A stretch of 59,093 nucleotides of DNA from Modicisalibacter tunisiensis (GTDB lineage Bacteria; Pseudomonadota; Gammaproteobacteria; Pseudomonadales; Halomonadaceae). The stretch lies in contig NZ_JAGXFD010000001.1 of NCBI RefSeq assembly GCF_020148005.1, positions 555,012-614,104 on the forward strand, read 5' to 3'. Each line of letters starts with the position of its first letter. The first letter of the stretch is position 1. The position numbers and the translations under genes were made by a program. Below are positions 31,599 to 40,534 of the stretch, one piece after another. Under the pieces are notes generated by a model that was not told the origin of the DNA, searched no databases, and saw only the letters and a list, made by a program, of their open reading frames with translations.

Positions 31599-31856
31599 TC
31601 AGGCGGAGACGACGCTCACGAACTTGCGGTTCTTCGGACCCTTGGTCTCGAACTTGACCACGCCTTCGTCCAGGGCGAACAAGGTGTGGTCCTTGCCGAT
31701 GCCGACGCCGGTACCGGCGTGGAACCGGGTGCCGCGCTGACGCACGATGATGTTGCCCGGCGCGACGGCCTGGCCACCGAACAGCTTGACACCCAGACGC
31801 TTGGATTCGGAGTCGCGGCCGTTGCGCGTACTACCGGCTGCCTTCTTGTGAGCCAT
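31599..31856 (-). CDS. rpmA: 50S ribosomal protein L27
   Basis: 85-residue L27 whose N-terminal tail reaches the peptidyl-transferase centre: [20 protein letters not shown]. There is no cleavable N-terminal extension of the Firmicute type. Directly after rplU. Confidence 0.98.
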   Translation of the reverse strand: MAHKKAAGSTRNGRDSESKRLGVKLFGGQAVAPGNIIVRQRGTRFHAGTGVGIGKDHTLFALDEGVVKFETKGPKNRKFVSVVSA

Positions 31857-31892
31857 TGCAAATACCTCGCTCGTTCGGGGGAGTACTGCCGC

Positions 31893-32204
31893 TTACGCGG
31901 AGATCCCGGTGATCTTGACTTCCGTGAACCACTGACGGTGGCCCTGACGACGCATGGAGTGCTTGCGACGACGGAACTTGAGGATGTTGACCTTCTCGCC
32001 ACGACCGTGGGACACGACTTCGGCGGTCACCTTGGCACCGTCGACCAGCGGCGCGCCGACCTTGACGTCGTCGCCGTCGGCGACCAGCAGCACCTGGTCG
32101 AAATCGAGGCTGTCGCCGGTGGCCACTTCAAGCTTCTCGAGCTTCAGGGTCTGGCCTTCCTGGACGCGGTACTGCTTACCGCCACTCTTGATAACAGCGT
32201 ACAT
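31893..32204 (-). CDS. rplU: 50S ribosomal protein L21
   Basis: 103-residue L21, complete, with [17 protein letters not shown] at the start and [14 protein letters not shown]-like basic region near the end. The frame stays open upstream but similarity begins at ATG 32204. First gene of rplU-rpmA-obgE. Confidence 0.98.
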   Translation of the reverse strand: MYAVIKSGGKQYRVQEGQTLKLEKLEVATGDSLDFDQVLLVADGDDVKVGAPLVDGAKVTAEVVSHGRGEKVNILKFRRRKHSMRRQGHRQWFTEVKITGISA

Positions 32205-32545
32205 GTTGCTCTCCAGACACTCATCGGGGGATGGGCTCTTCATCGACCTGCGGCGAGTGGCGCCCCTTCCGGCAGCCATCTGACAGGGAGCATGATGAGT
32301 AGGGTCGCGGATTATAACCGTCGCCGACCACGGCGGCAAGAGGCTCGATCGGGCGCCACGCCGCACGGCGCCTCGCCTTGACGCCCCCCACCCCCCCCTC
32401 ATAGCATAGCGACAAGCCTAGGCCGGCCCCGGGTTCGACTGCCGCACGCTTGCCGGGCGCTCAGAGCCTCGTCCGTTTCACGACGACGCCCTCGGCCAGC
32501 GCCCGGCGCTTGCCGGGCCCCAACTCCAGGACCACAGCCCACGAC
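32205..32545. other. Divergent intergenic region rplU / ispB
   Basis: 341 bases separating rplU and ispB, with no gene. It should carry both promoters. A homopolymeric C tract (about 32385-32397) stands out. No operator or hairpin that I can support. Confidence 0.5.
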
Positions 32546-33520
32546 ATGCAACCCAACGCATCGCCCATTCATGCCGCGGTGGCCGAGGATTTCGCCGCCG
32601 TCGATCGCACGGTCCTCGACCAGCTGCACTCGCGGGTACCGCTCGTCGAGACCATCGGCCAGTACATCATCGACAGCGGCGGCAAGCGCCTGCGCCCGCT
32701 GCTGGTACTCCTGTCCGCACGCGCGCTGGACTACGCCGGCGACGCCCACATCCGCCTGGCCACGCTGATCGAGTTCATGCACACCTCGACGCTGCTCCAC
32801 GACGACGTGGTCGACGAGTCGAGCCTGCGACGCGGCCGCACCACCGCCAACGAGAACTGGGGCAACGCCCCCTCGGTGCTGGTCGGCGACTTCCTCTACT
32901 CGCGCTCGTTCCAGATGATGGTCGAGATCGGCTCGATGCGGGTCATGCAGATCCTCTCCGCGGCCACCTGTACCATCGCCGAAGGCGAAGTCCTGCAGCT
33001 GACCAACGTCGGCAATCCCGACGTCGACGAGGCCGCCTACTTCGAGACCATCACCGGCAAGACGGCGATGCTCTTCGAGGCCGCCTCCCACAGCGGCGCC
33101 GTGCTCGCCGGCGCCACGCCGGAGCAGGAGGAGGCCCTGCGCCTCTACGGCCGCCATCTGGGCCTGGCCTTCCAGCTCATCGACGACCTGCTCGACTACC
33201 AGGGCGACGCCGGCACCATGGGCAAGAACGTCGGCGACGATCTCGCCGAGGGCAAGCCGACCCTGCCGCTGATCCACGCCATGCGCGAGGGCAACGCCGA
33301 ACAGGCCGCGCTGATCCGCAAGGCGATCCGCAAGGGCGGGCTCGATTCGCTCGACGAGGTGCTGGCGATCATCGACGAGACCGGCGCGCTGGACTACACC
33401 CGCCAGCGCGCCGAGGACATGGCCGCCAGGGCGCTGGCCCAGCTCGAGGCACTGCCCGCCAGCCGCTATCGCGACACCCTCGCGACCCTGGCGCACCTGG
33501 CCGTCGAACGCAAAGCCTGA
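32546..33520 (+). CDS. ispB: Octaprenyl (polyprenyl) diphosphate synthase
   Basis: Trans-prenyltransferase making the ubiquinone side chain. Both aspartate-rich motifs are present: LLHDDVVDESSLRRG and LIDDLLDYQGD. 324 residues from ATG 32546; an upstream open stretch has no similarity. Divergent from rplU as in E. coli. The chain length (C40 or C45) cannot be read from the sequence. Confidence 0.95.
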   Translation: MQPNASPIHAAVAEDFAAVDRTVLDQLHSRVPLVETIGQYIIDSGGKRLRPLLVLLSARALDYAGDAHIRLATLIEFMHTSTLLHDDVVDESSLRRGRTTANENWGNAPSVLVGDFLYSRSFQMMVEIGSMRVMQILSAATCTIAEGEVLQLTNVGNPDVDEAAYFETITGKTAMLFEAASHSGAVLAGATPEQEEALRLYGRHLGLAFQLIDDLLDYQGDAGTMGKNVGDDLAEGKPTLPLIHAMREGNAEQAALIRKAIRKGGLDSLDEVLAIIDETGALDYTRQRAEDMAARALAQLEALPASRYRDTLATLAHLAVERKA

Positions 33521-33529
33521 ATCAGGGGG

Positions 33530-33557
33530 TTGCCAAGTGCGCCGCGATGCGTATAAT
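33530..33557 (+). promoter_or_regulatory. tRNA-Pro promoter
   Basis: TTGCCA (33530-33535), 16-base spacer, consensus TATAAT (33552-33557), 31 bases before the mature tRNA 5' end. A G/C-rich stretch follows the -10, as in stringently controlled promoters. Confidence 0.8.
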
Positions 33558-33588
33558 GCAGCCCCGTTGAGGCACACGCCCAGCGACA

Positions 33589-33665
33589 CGGAGTATAGCT
33601 CAGCTTGGTAGAGCGCTGCCTTCGGGAGGCAGAGGTCGTAGGTTCGAATCCTGCTACTCCGACCA
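33589..33665 (+). tRNA. tRNA-Pro (anticodon CGG)
   Basis: A 77-nt cloverleaf: acceptor arms CGGAGTA / TACTCCG pair fully. The D arm is AGCTCAGCTTGGTAGAGC. The anticodon stem CTGCC/GGCAG encloses TTCGGGA, so the anticodon is CGG (reads CCG). T loop GGTTCGAATC; the ACCA end is encoded. It marks the edge between core genome and the accessory island. Confidence 0.97.
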
Positions 33666-33676
33666 AGAATACGAGC

Positions 33677-33716
33677 AAAAACGGCCACTTAGCTCATCGG
33701 AGCGGTGGCCGTTTTT
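33677..33716 (+). terminator. tRNA-Pro terminator
   Basis: AAAAACGGCCAC / GTGGCCGTTTTT, a 12-bp stem with a 16-base loop ending in five Ts, starting 11 bases past the tRNA. Confidence 0.9.
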
Positions 33717-34167
33717 CGTTGCCGAGCATTCAGGTAGCAAATAGGTAGCAAGCGGCGAAGCCTGTCTTCTGACCAGATCACCCTATACGGCACGATTCTG
33801 TAGCCTCACGACAGTGCTCAAGCAGCAGGCACTGCACCTGGGCACCGTCCGCCCTCCGCTCGAATGACGCACCCTCTTTCCTTGGCGGCGTGATGGACCC
33901 ACCGTTCACCATCGTCCCAGCCTACACGCCAAGGAGCGCTATGGCGGTTAAGGGCACGCTTCCACTTGGGGTGCTCCAGCTGCATGCCCGCAGGCACAGC
34001 AGGTTGGCCACGCCCTTTGGCCGCCGCTCGCTCATCTAAGCCCCTGATAAACTGGGCACCTTGTAGCCGGGCGGCAGCCTGATCGTCTTCTCCCGAAGAT
34101 CACGGAGAAATCCTTTCCCCTTGTTGCTGGGGCAGTTTTTCGTGAGACTTCAGGCTCTGCCAGCACA
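33717..34167. other. Island left border, no clear gene
   Basis: 450 bases between the tRNA terminator and the brx promoter. GGTAGCAA occurs twice within 20 bases (about 33732-33752). The only orderly reading frame is a 32-codon one at 33941-34039, preceded by AAGGAG, whose product (MAVKGTLPLGVLQ...) I do not recognise. No integrase, recombinase or brxR-type WYL regulator can be found. Possibly the eroded end of an integrative element. Confidence 0.4.
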
Positions 34168-34195
34168 TCTACAGACAGCTTTATTCCGTTACAAT
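34168..34195 (+). promoter_or_regulatory. Candidate promoter of the BREX operon
   Basis: TCTACA (34168-34173; 4 of 6 to TTGACA), 16-base spacer, TACAAT (34190-34195; 5 of 6 to TATAAT), in a locally AT-rich stretch about 50 bases before the first ribosome site. By position it would drive brxA through brxL. Confidence 0.4.
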
Positions 34196-34246
34196 CGCAC
34201 GAGCAAGGTTCCAATTACCCTCACCTGACTCATCGGAGCACTGCAT

Positions 34247-34366
34247 ATGAAGGAGAAGTGGCTTCATGCCCACGAAGTCGGTACCTCCTTCGGCAGAAAT
34301 AGCCGCGAGGTGAGCCCCAGGGCCCGCAACGGCAATACCAGCGAGGGCAGCAAGTCCGATGCGTGA
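34247..34366 (+). CDS. Possible 39-residue leader peptide before brxA
   Basis: ATG 34247 has GGAG well placed upstream, and the frame runs 39 codons (MKEKWLHAHEVGTSFGRNSR...) to a TGA that overlaps the brxA ATG by 8 bp in another frame. brxA itself has no strong ribosome site, so its translation may depend on reading this frame. The product resembles nothing I know; it is basic and hydrophilic. Confidence 0.35.
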   Translation: MKEKWLHAHEVGTSFGRNSREVSPRARNGNTSEGSKSDA

Positions 34367-35183
34367 TCAAGCGACACTCAAGCGCCTGGGATTCATGACC
34401 CAGCAGGGCAGCACTCACACGGCTCGCACCCTCATGCTCAGCGAGCTCAGCACCCTGTTCGACCATGTCGCCGAAGAGGCCGGCAAGGAGGAGTACCTGG
34501 ACGCCATCCGCGATGCCAACTGCCTCTCCAAGCGCTCCGGCCGCACCCGTCAGCTGACGGCCAGCCATCTGGCCTACCTCTATGGCCTCGACTCTGCCAA
34601 CCCGATTCACGCCGGCCTGCGCTACTTCTGGTCACGGGATGAGGCCGCACGCCCTCAGCTCGCTCTGCTGGCGGCAGCAGCCCGTGACTCCCTGCTCAGA
34701 GACCTCGCCCCCGCCATTCTCGCCAATCCGCTGGGTACATCGATAACCCGCGAATCGGTCGAGGAAGCCATCGAGCAGCGTTGGCCGGGCCGCTTCAGTC
34801 CGGCGACACGGAAATCCGTCGCCCAGAACATCAACAGCAGCCTGGTGCAGGTCGGCTACCTGCTTGGCCGTATAAAGAAGGTACGCGCCCGCCTGGAGCC
34901 TACGACAGGCACTGTCGCCTACGCCCTTTATCTTGCATGGTTGCAGGGCGGCCGAGGCGAACTGCTGCTGCAGAGCCCCTGGTGCAAGCTGCTCGACGCC
35001 AGCCAAGACCGCCTGCTGGAGTTGGCGGCACAGGCTTCGGCCAAGGGCTGGATAGTGATGCGCCGGGTCGACAACGTGATCGATATCGACTTCCCTGCCC
35101 TGGTTCCGGTGGTCACCCAGGCCCTGACGCCCACCGAACCCACGGCTGCCTCTCAGCAGGAGAACCTCCATGAGCAAGGTTAA
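34359..35183 (+). CDS. brxA: BREX protein BrxA (DUF1819)
   Basis: First core gene of the BREX phage-defence system. DUF1819 proteins are small helical proteins; the E. coli BrxA structure resembles the RNA-binding antiterminator NusB and some BrxA proteins bind DNA. This one has 274 residues, longer than the roughly 200 typical, the extra part being C-terminal. Assignment rests on position before BrxB and on the DUF1819-like stretch with LTASHLAYLYGLDSANPIH and FWSRDEAARPQLALLAA. It overlaps brxB by 14 bp. An in-frame stop shortly upstream fixes ATG 34359 as the start. Confidence 0.8.
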   Translation: MRDQATLKRLGFMTQQGSTHTARTLMLSELSTLFDHVAEEAGKEEYLDAIRDANCLSKRSGRTRQLTASHLAYLYGLDSANPIHAGLRYFWSRDEAARPQLALLAAAARDSLLRDLAPAILANPLGTSITRESVEEAIEQRWPGRFSPATRKSVAQNINSSLVQVGYLLGRIKKVRARLEPTTGTVAYALYLAWLQGGRGELLLQSPWCKLLDASQDRLLELAAQASAKGWIVMRRVDNVIDIDFPALVPVVTQALTPTEPTAASQQENLHEQG

Positions 35184-35721
35184 GCGCCTGATCGACTCCT
35201 ACGGCCGCTTTATCGCCCTGCCCTGGCGCGACGACGCCGCGGCGGCCCAACGTGTCGTCTTCTGCGTCTACCCGGAAACCGAGGAACTTCGCCTGCGTGC
35301 CAACCTGGGGGAATTCGAGCTGGTGACACGCCAGAACGACCATGAGTGGTTGGCGTTCGACCTGACCGATACCTTCGCCCTGTGGATGGCTGAGCAGAAA
35401 TATGCCAAAGGGTACTTCAGGTCTCCGGCCAAGCTGGCTACGGTGATCCATCGCTATCTGGACTGGCTGGAGGCCCGCTTCACCGCGGAGCTATCCGCCC
35501 AGGGTGTTGGCGACAACCACGTCGTCACCTTGTATGGCGTCGGCAGCCTGTTTGGCCTGCTGAAGGTCAAGGAGGTGGTGGACCGCCTGGCCCCCCGCGT
35601 CAGCGGTCGCTTGGCCGTGCTGTTCCCGGGCAGCTTCGAGAACAACAACTACCGGCTGCTGGACGGCTATGACGGCTGGAACTACCTGGCCACGCCCATC
35701 ACCGCCGATGGGGCCCGCTGA
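35170..35721 (+). CDS. brxB: BREX protein BrxB (DUF1788)
   Basis: 183-residue DUF1788 protein of unknown biochemical role, needed for BREX defence in E. coli. Family features: EELRLRANLGEFELVT near residue 36, LYGVGSLFGLLKVKEVVDRL, and the near-terminal LAVLFPGSFENNNYRLLDG. The start overlaps brxA, so translation is coupled. Confidence 0.9.
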   Translation: MSKVKRLIDSYGRFIALPWRDDAAAAQRVVFCVYPETEELRLRANLGEFELVTRQNDHEWLAFDLTDTFALWMAEQKYAKGYFRSPAKLATVIHRYLDWLEARFTAELSAQGVGDNHVVTLYGVGSLFGLLKVKEVVDRLAPRVSGRLAVLFPGSFENNNYRLLDGYDGWNYLATPITADGAR

Positions 35722-35771
35722 ACCAGCACCACGCAAGAATTCATACTTCGCTACCGCAGGGGAAAGGACGC

Positions 35772-38700
35772 ATGCGCAACCGCGATATCTACGCCAAGGA
35801 CCCATCCCAGCAGCGCCTGGTCAACGAGGGCGTCGCCTACGTCAACGACGACAGAAGCGACCGGGCCCAGAAGGTACTGCGCTACGAGCTGGAGACCTTC
35901 GTCTGCGACGGCCAGTACGCCAGAGGCATGCAGGATATTCTGGATACCTACCTGCGCAATCTGAGCGGCGGTGCCTCCCAGCAGCCCGGCGTGTGGATCA
36001 GCGGCTTCTTCGGTTCGGGCAAATCCCACATGGCTAAGATGCTGCGCAACCTGTGGGAAGACGTCACCCTCGACGATGGTGCCACCGCCCGCGGCCTCGT
36101 CCACCTGCCCCAGGAGATCCAGGACCTGTTCAAGGAACTCTCCACCCAGGGCAAACGCCATGGTGGCCTGTTCGCCGCCTCCGGCACTTTGGGAGCGAGT
36201 TCACGCGACAAGAGCGTGCGCCTGGCATTGCTCTCGGTGATCTTCCGCGCGGCCGGCTTGCCGCAGCAGTACCCTGTCGCCCGCTTCGTGATGTGGCTGC
36301 GTGACGAGGGCATCCTTGAGCAGGTACGCGACGACGTCGTCAGCCGCGGTGACGACTGGCAGGAGGAGCTCGATAACTTCTACGTCGCCGAGTCACTGCA
36401 CGAGGCCCTGGTCCAGGCCAAGCCGAGGATATTTAGCAGCGTGGAGTCCTGCGCCGAGACCCTCAGCCACCTCTACCCTCACGTCAACGACATCAGCAGC
36501 GACGAGATGCTCAAGGCCATCCGCCAGGCGCTGAGCCAGGACGGCAAGATGCCGCTCACCCTGGTGGTACTGGATGAGGTGCAGCAGTACATCGGCACCG
36601 ACGGGCAGCGTTCCATCGACGTGCAGGAAGCGGTGGAAGCCTGCTGCAAGGAGATCGGCAGCCGCCTGATGTTCATCGGCACCGGCCAGACCGCCATTAC
36701 CGGCACCAGCAACCTGGCACGCCTGCAGGGCCGTTTCACCACTCGCATCGAGCTCTCTGATGCCGACGTCGACGCCGTTATCCGCCAGGTGGTGCTGGCC
36801 AAGAAGCCCGAGGCCAAGGCGCCGGTCGCCGAGGTGATGGAGGGCAATCTCGGCGAGATCTCCCGCCACCTGGCCGAGACTTCCATTGCTCACCGCCAGG
36901 AGGATACCCGCCACTTCGCTCAGGACTACCCCATCCTGCCGGTGCGTCGTCGCTTCTGGGACGCCGCCCTGCGTGTGCTCGACCAGACCGGTACCGACAG
37001 CCAGCTGCGCAACCAGCTCAGCATGATCCACAAGGCGATCCAGACCAACCTGGACGCCCCGCTGGGCAACATCATCCCCGGCGACTACCTCTACTTTGAC
37101 GCCACCGACAAGCTGTTGCAGTTCCGTGCACTGCCGCGCAAGCTCCACGACGCCACCCAGCAGTGGCGTAACGGCAGTGAAGACGAGCAGCTGATGGCGC
37201 GAGCCTGTGCCGTGGTGTTCCTGATCAACAAGGTCGCCAGCACCAACACCGAGCTCGGCCTGCATCCTACCCTGGCCAACATCGCCGACCTGCTGGTCGA
37301 TGACCTCAAGGCCGGCAGCAGCTCGCTGCGCAGTCGCCTGCCGGATCTTCTCGATGAGTGCGAGTTCATCATCAAGGTGGGCGACGAGTATCGGATCCAG
37401 ACCGAGGAGAGCGCCGCCTGGAACGACGCCTTCCTCGCCCACAAGAGCACCCTGGGCAACGCCACCCACCAGATCGAGACCGAGCGCGACGACCTGATCC
37501 GCCAGCACTTCGCCAAGCAGGTCGGTAACCTCACGGTGAACCACGGCGAGTCCAAGGTGCCGCGCCCGCTCTCGCCGGTCTTCGACATGACGCTGCCCAA
37601 GGATGCCGCCGAGAGGCTCTATGTCTGGGTGCGCAACGGCTGGTCGGATGACATCAGCCAGGTGCGTGCCGATGCCCGCCAGGCGGGGTCGGAATCCCCC
37701 ACCCTGTTCGTGTTCATCCCCAAGCGCTCCGCTGACGAGCTACGCAACCAGCTGATCGAGTTCAAGGCCGCCAGCGCGACCCTGGAGACCCGCGGTACGC
37801 CCGGCACCCCTGAAGGGGAAGAGGCGCGAGCCGCCATGCAGACTACCCGCGATGCCGCCCAGCGGCGCATTCGCGAACTGCTCGACGAGGCCTTCAACGG
37901 CGCCCAGGTATTCCAAGGCGGCGGTAACGAGATCGTCGGTGCCACCCTGCGTGAGGCCATTCAGGAAGGCGCCGAGAACGCCCTGGCCCGCCTGCATCCC
38001 AAGTTCCATCAGGCCGACCACGCCGGTTGGGAGAAGGTCTATTCCAAGGCCAAGCAGGGCGCTCCCGATGCCCTCAAGGCCGTGGGCTACGATGGCGAGC
38101 CCCAGAGTCATCCGGTATGCAAGGCTGTTCTGAGTTTCCTCGGCGGCGGCAAGAAGGGTAGCGAGATACGCGACCATTTCGAGCACGGTGATTACGGCTG
38201 GTCCCAGGACGCCATCGATGGCGCCGTGCAGGTGCTACTGGTCGCCGGACAGATCCGCACCACCGATGGCACCTCTCCCCAGGAGTTGGACCGTCGCGCC
38301 ATCGGCAAGACCGAGTTCCGCGTGGAGGCCACGACCATCTCCGCGGGGGAGCGCATCAAGATCCGCAAGGTGATGCAGAAGCTCGGCGTGCAGGCCAAGT
38401 CTGGCGAGGAGTCCGCCAAGGCGCCGGATTTCGCCGACAAGCTCCGAACCCTGGCCGAACAGGCAGGTGGCGAACCGCCGGCTCCGGAGGCTCCCCGTCT
38501 GGATGCCCTGGAAGCCGTGCGTACCAGCAGCGGTAACGACCAGCTCAAGGCCATCGTCAGCAACCAGGGCGAGCTGCTTACCGCCATCGATGAGTGGAAG
38601 GCCACCGCCGAGAAGATCCAGCAGCGCCGACCCGCCTGGGGCACACTCAAGCGCCTGGCCGACCACGCCAGGAGCCTGCCCGACGCCGAGCCGTTGCTGG

Positions 38701-39206
38701 CCCAGGTCAGCCAGATCCGCGAGCACCGCTCGCTGCTGGACGACCCGGATCCCGTCCAGCCCCTGCTGGCCAACCTCACCCAGCAGTTCCGTGACACCTT
38801 CAACGACCTGCAGCAGCGCTATGCGGACGAGCATGCCGCCGGAATGCAGCGCCTGGAGGCGGATGACAACTGGCAGCAGCTCTCGCCGGACCAACGCCAC
38901 GACCTGCTCGCCGCCAAGCGCCTGACGGCTCACGACGCCCCCGAGATCACCCTCGGCGGCACCGACCAGGTCCTGGAAACCCTGAACCATGTGCGTCCCG
39001 ACGCCCTGGCCGACCGCATCGCCGCGCTATCCAGTCGCTTTGATGAGGTGCTGGTCAAGGCAGCCGAGGAGATGGAGCCCGAGGTGCAGTTCGTCAACCT
39101 GCCGCGCCGCACCCTCAAGAGTGAGGCCGATATCGATGCCTGGCTGGAGGACGTTCGTCGTGAGCTGCTCGAGGCCCTGCAGGACGGGCCGGTGATCACC
39201 CAGTAA
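35772..39206 (+). CDS. brxC: BREX ATPase BrxC
   Basis: Very large AAA-type P-loop ATPase of BREX type 1, 1144 residues (family about 1200). Walker A FGSGKSHMAK lies near residue 80 and Walker B LVVLDEVQQYIG near residue 264. A long helical region follows, with a coiled-coil-like segment near residues 660-700 (RAAMQTTRDAAQRRIRELLDE). BrxC, BrxB and PglZ are thought to form a complex with PglX. 50 bp after brxB, same strand. No frameshift or internal stop, so it appears intact. Confidence 0.95.
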   Translation: MRNRDIYAKDPSQQRLVNEGVAYVNDDRSDRAQKVLRYELETFVCDGQYARGMQDILDTYLRNLSGGASQQPGVWISGFFGSGKSHMAKMLRNLWEDVTLDDGATARGLVHLPQEIQDLFKELSTQGKRHGGLFAASGTLGASSRDKSVRLALLSVIFRAAGLPQQYPVARFVMWLRDEGILEQVRDDVVSRGDDWQEELDNFYVAESLHEALVQAKPRIFSSVESCAETLSHLYPHVNDISSDEMLKAIRQALSQDGKMPLTLVVLDEVQQYIGTDGQRSIDVQEAVEACCKEIGSRLMFIGTGQTAITGTSNLARLQGRFTTRIELSDADVDAVIRQVVLAKKPEAKAPVAEVMEGNLGEISRHLAETSIAHRQEDTRHFAQDYPILPVRRRFWDAALRVLDQTGTDSQLRNQLSMIHKAIQTNLDAPLGNIIPGDYLYFDATDKLLQFRALPRKLHDATQQWRNGSEDEQLMARACAVVFLINKVASTNTELGLHPTLANIADLLVDDLKAGSSSLRSRLPDLLDECEFIIKVGDEYRIQTEESAAWNDAFLAHKSTLGNATHQIETERDDLIRQHFAKQVGNLTVNHGESKVPRPLSPVFDMTLPKDAAERLYVWVRNGWSDDISQVRADARQAGSESPTLFVFIPKRSADELRNQLIEFKAASATLETRGTPGTPEGEEARAAMQTTRDAAQRRIRELLDEAFNGAQVFQGGGNEIVGATLREAIQEGAENALARLHPKFHQADHAGWEKVYSKAKQGAPDALKAVGYDGEPQSHPVCKAVLSFLGGGKKGSEIRDHFEHGDYGWSQDAIDGAVQVLLVAGQIRTTDGTSPQELDRRAIGKTEFRVEATTISAGERIKIRKVMQKLGVQAKSGEESAKAPDFADKLRTLAEQAGGEPPAPEAPRLDALEAVRTSSGNDQLKAIVSNQGELLTAIDEWKATAEKIQQRRPAWGTLKRLADHARSLPDAEPLLAQVSQIREHRSLLDDPDPVQPLLANLTQQFRDTFNDLQQRYADEHAAGMQRLEADDNWQQLSPDQRHDLLAAKRLTAHDAPEITLGGTDQVLETLNHVRPDALADRIAALSSRFDEVLVKAAEEMEPEVQFVNLPRRTLKSEADIDAWLEDVRRELLEALQDGPVITQ

Positions 39207-39220
39207 CCGAGGGCCATGCC

Positions 39221-40534
39221 ATGCTGACCTCCATTCAGCTGACCAATTTCAAGAGCTACCGGCAGGCCAGGCTGGACCTGGCACCGCTGACCTTCCTGAT
39301 CGGCCCCAACGCCTCGGGCAAGAGCAACGCCCTGGAGGGCATTCGATTGCTCAACTGGCTGGCCAAGGGGAAACGCCTGGACGATATCGAGCGCGATATC
39401 CAGGGCGGCGATACCGTGGTGCGTGGTCAGGCCCGTGATCTGTTCCGAATGGACGGCGAGCCCTTCACGCTGGAGGCGCACCTGGCCGATGCACCCGAGG
39501 GTTGGGGCGACTTCTCCATCACCATCGACCAGCTCAGCGACCAGCTGGTGGTGGCGGGCGAGCAGATCACCCATCCTGACCAGAAGGTGCCCCTCTACCG
39601 GGTGGACAGCGAGCCCAACGAGCACAGCGATGAGATCAGCATCGCCTATAACAACTTTCGGCGTGGGCGCACCAAGCCGCATATACCCTGTTCCAACCGT
39701 CAGGCAGTGTTCTATCAGCTGGAGACGCCCGGCCGCTTTCAGCAATCCCACACCGAGGCCCAGGAGCTGATTCCCGAGGTGACCCGCGCGCTGCGCGAGA
39801 CGCTGCGGAATATCGTCTTCCTCGACCCGCGCCCGGCGCAGATGCGCGACTACGAGTACGCCGGCGACAAGCACCTCAAGGAGGATGGCAGCAATCTCTC
39901 CGCGGTGCTCTACCAACTTTGTCAGATCCCGAGCAGTAAGCAGGCACTGCTCGATTTTATCCGCTCGCTTCCGGAACAGGACATCACCGATATCCAGTTT
40001 ATCGAGACGCCCCGCCAGGACGTCATGGTCAGCCTGGAAGAGACCTTCGGCGAACAGCAGCGCTTCATGGATGCTCCGCTCCTCTCCGACGGGACCCTGC
40101 GGGTGCTGGCCGTGGGCGCGGCACTGCTCTCGGCGCCCGAGGGTGCGCTGCTGATCATCGAGGAGGTCGACAACGGCGTGCATCCCAGCCGGGCCGATGT
40201 GCTGGTCAAGCAGATTCGCGATGTGGCCAGCCAACGGCAGCTGCGCGTGCTGATGACCTCCCACAACCCGGCCCTGCTGGATGCCTTGCCCGATGCGGCC
40301 CTGGCTCATGTGCTGTGCTGCTACCGAGACCCGCATCAGGGCGACAGCCGACTGGTAAGGCTGGGCGACATGGAGCGCTATAGCGAGCTGGTGGCCCAGG
40401 GGCCGCTGGGCCAGCTGATGACTCGCAAGGTGCTGGAGCGCTTCCTCAAGGACGACACCTCGCCGGAACAGCGCCGCGACGCGGCCCTGGCCTGGCTGGA
40501 GGAGCTCAAGCAGGACACGGAGTCTCAGGGATGA
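39221..40534 (+). CDS. RecF/OLD-like AAA ATPase, BREX accessory
   Basis: 437 residues of the AAA_15/AAA_21 ABC-like type. Opening LTNFKSYRQARLDL, Walker A GPNASGKS at 28-35, signature-like LLSDGTLRVLA from 287, Walker B LIIEEVDNGVHP from 311, and then TSHNPALLDALP with the switch His. No TOPRIM nuclease domain follows, unlike OLD proteins. Instead the stop codon overlaps (ATGA) a PIN-domain gene, suggesting a sensor ATPase plus separate nuclease. The pair sits between brxC and pglX, a known hotspot for extra genes in BREX loci. It resembles the layout of PARIS (AriA ATPase plus AriB), though the partner here is a different fold. Confidence 0.85.
   Translation: MLTSIQLTNFKSYRQARLDLAPLTFLIGPNASGKSNALEGIRLLNWLAKGKRLDDIERDIQGGDTVVRGQARDLFRMDGEPFTLEAHLADAPEGWGDFSITIDQLSDQLVVAGEQITHPDQKVPLYRVDSEPNEHSDEISIAYNNFRRGRTKPHIPCSNRQAVFYQLETPGRFQQSHTEAQELIPEVTRALRETLRNIVFLDPRPAQMRDYEYAGDKHLKEDGSNLSAVLYQLCQIPSSKQALLDFIRSLPEQDITDIQFIETPRQDVMVSLEETFGEQQRFMDAPLLSDGTLRVLAVGAALLSAPEGALLIIEEVDNGVHPSRADVLVKQIRDVASQRQLRVLMTSHNPALLDALPDAALAHVLCCYRDPHQGDSRLVRLGDMERYSELVAQGPLGQLMTRKVLERFLKDDTSPEQRRDAALAWLEELKQDTESQG

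Noticed and set aside
33941-34039. A 32-codon gene with AAGGAG upstream
   Set aside because: Too short, no similarity, and no neighbour to support it; mentioned only within the intergenic entry.
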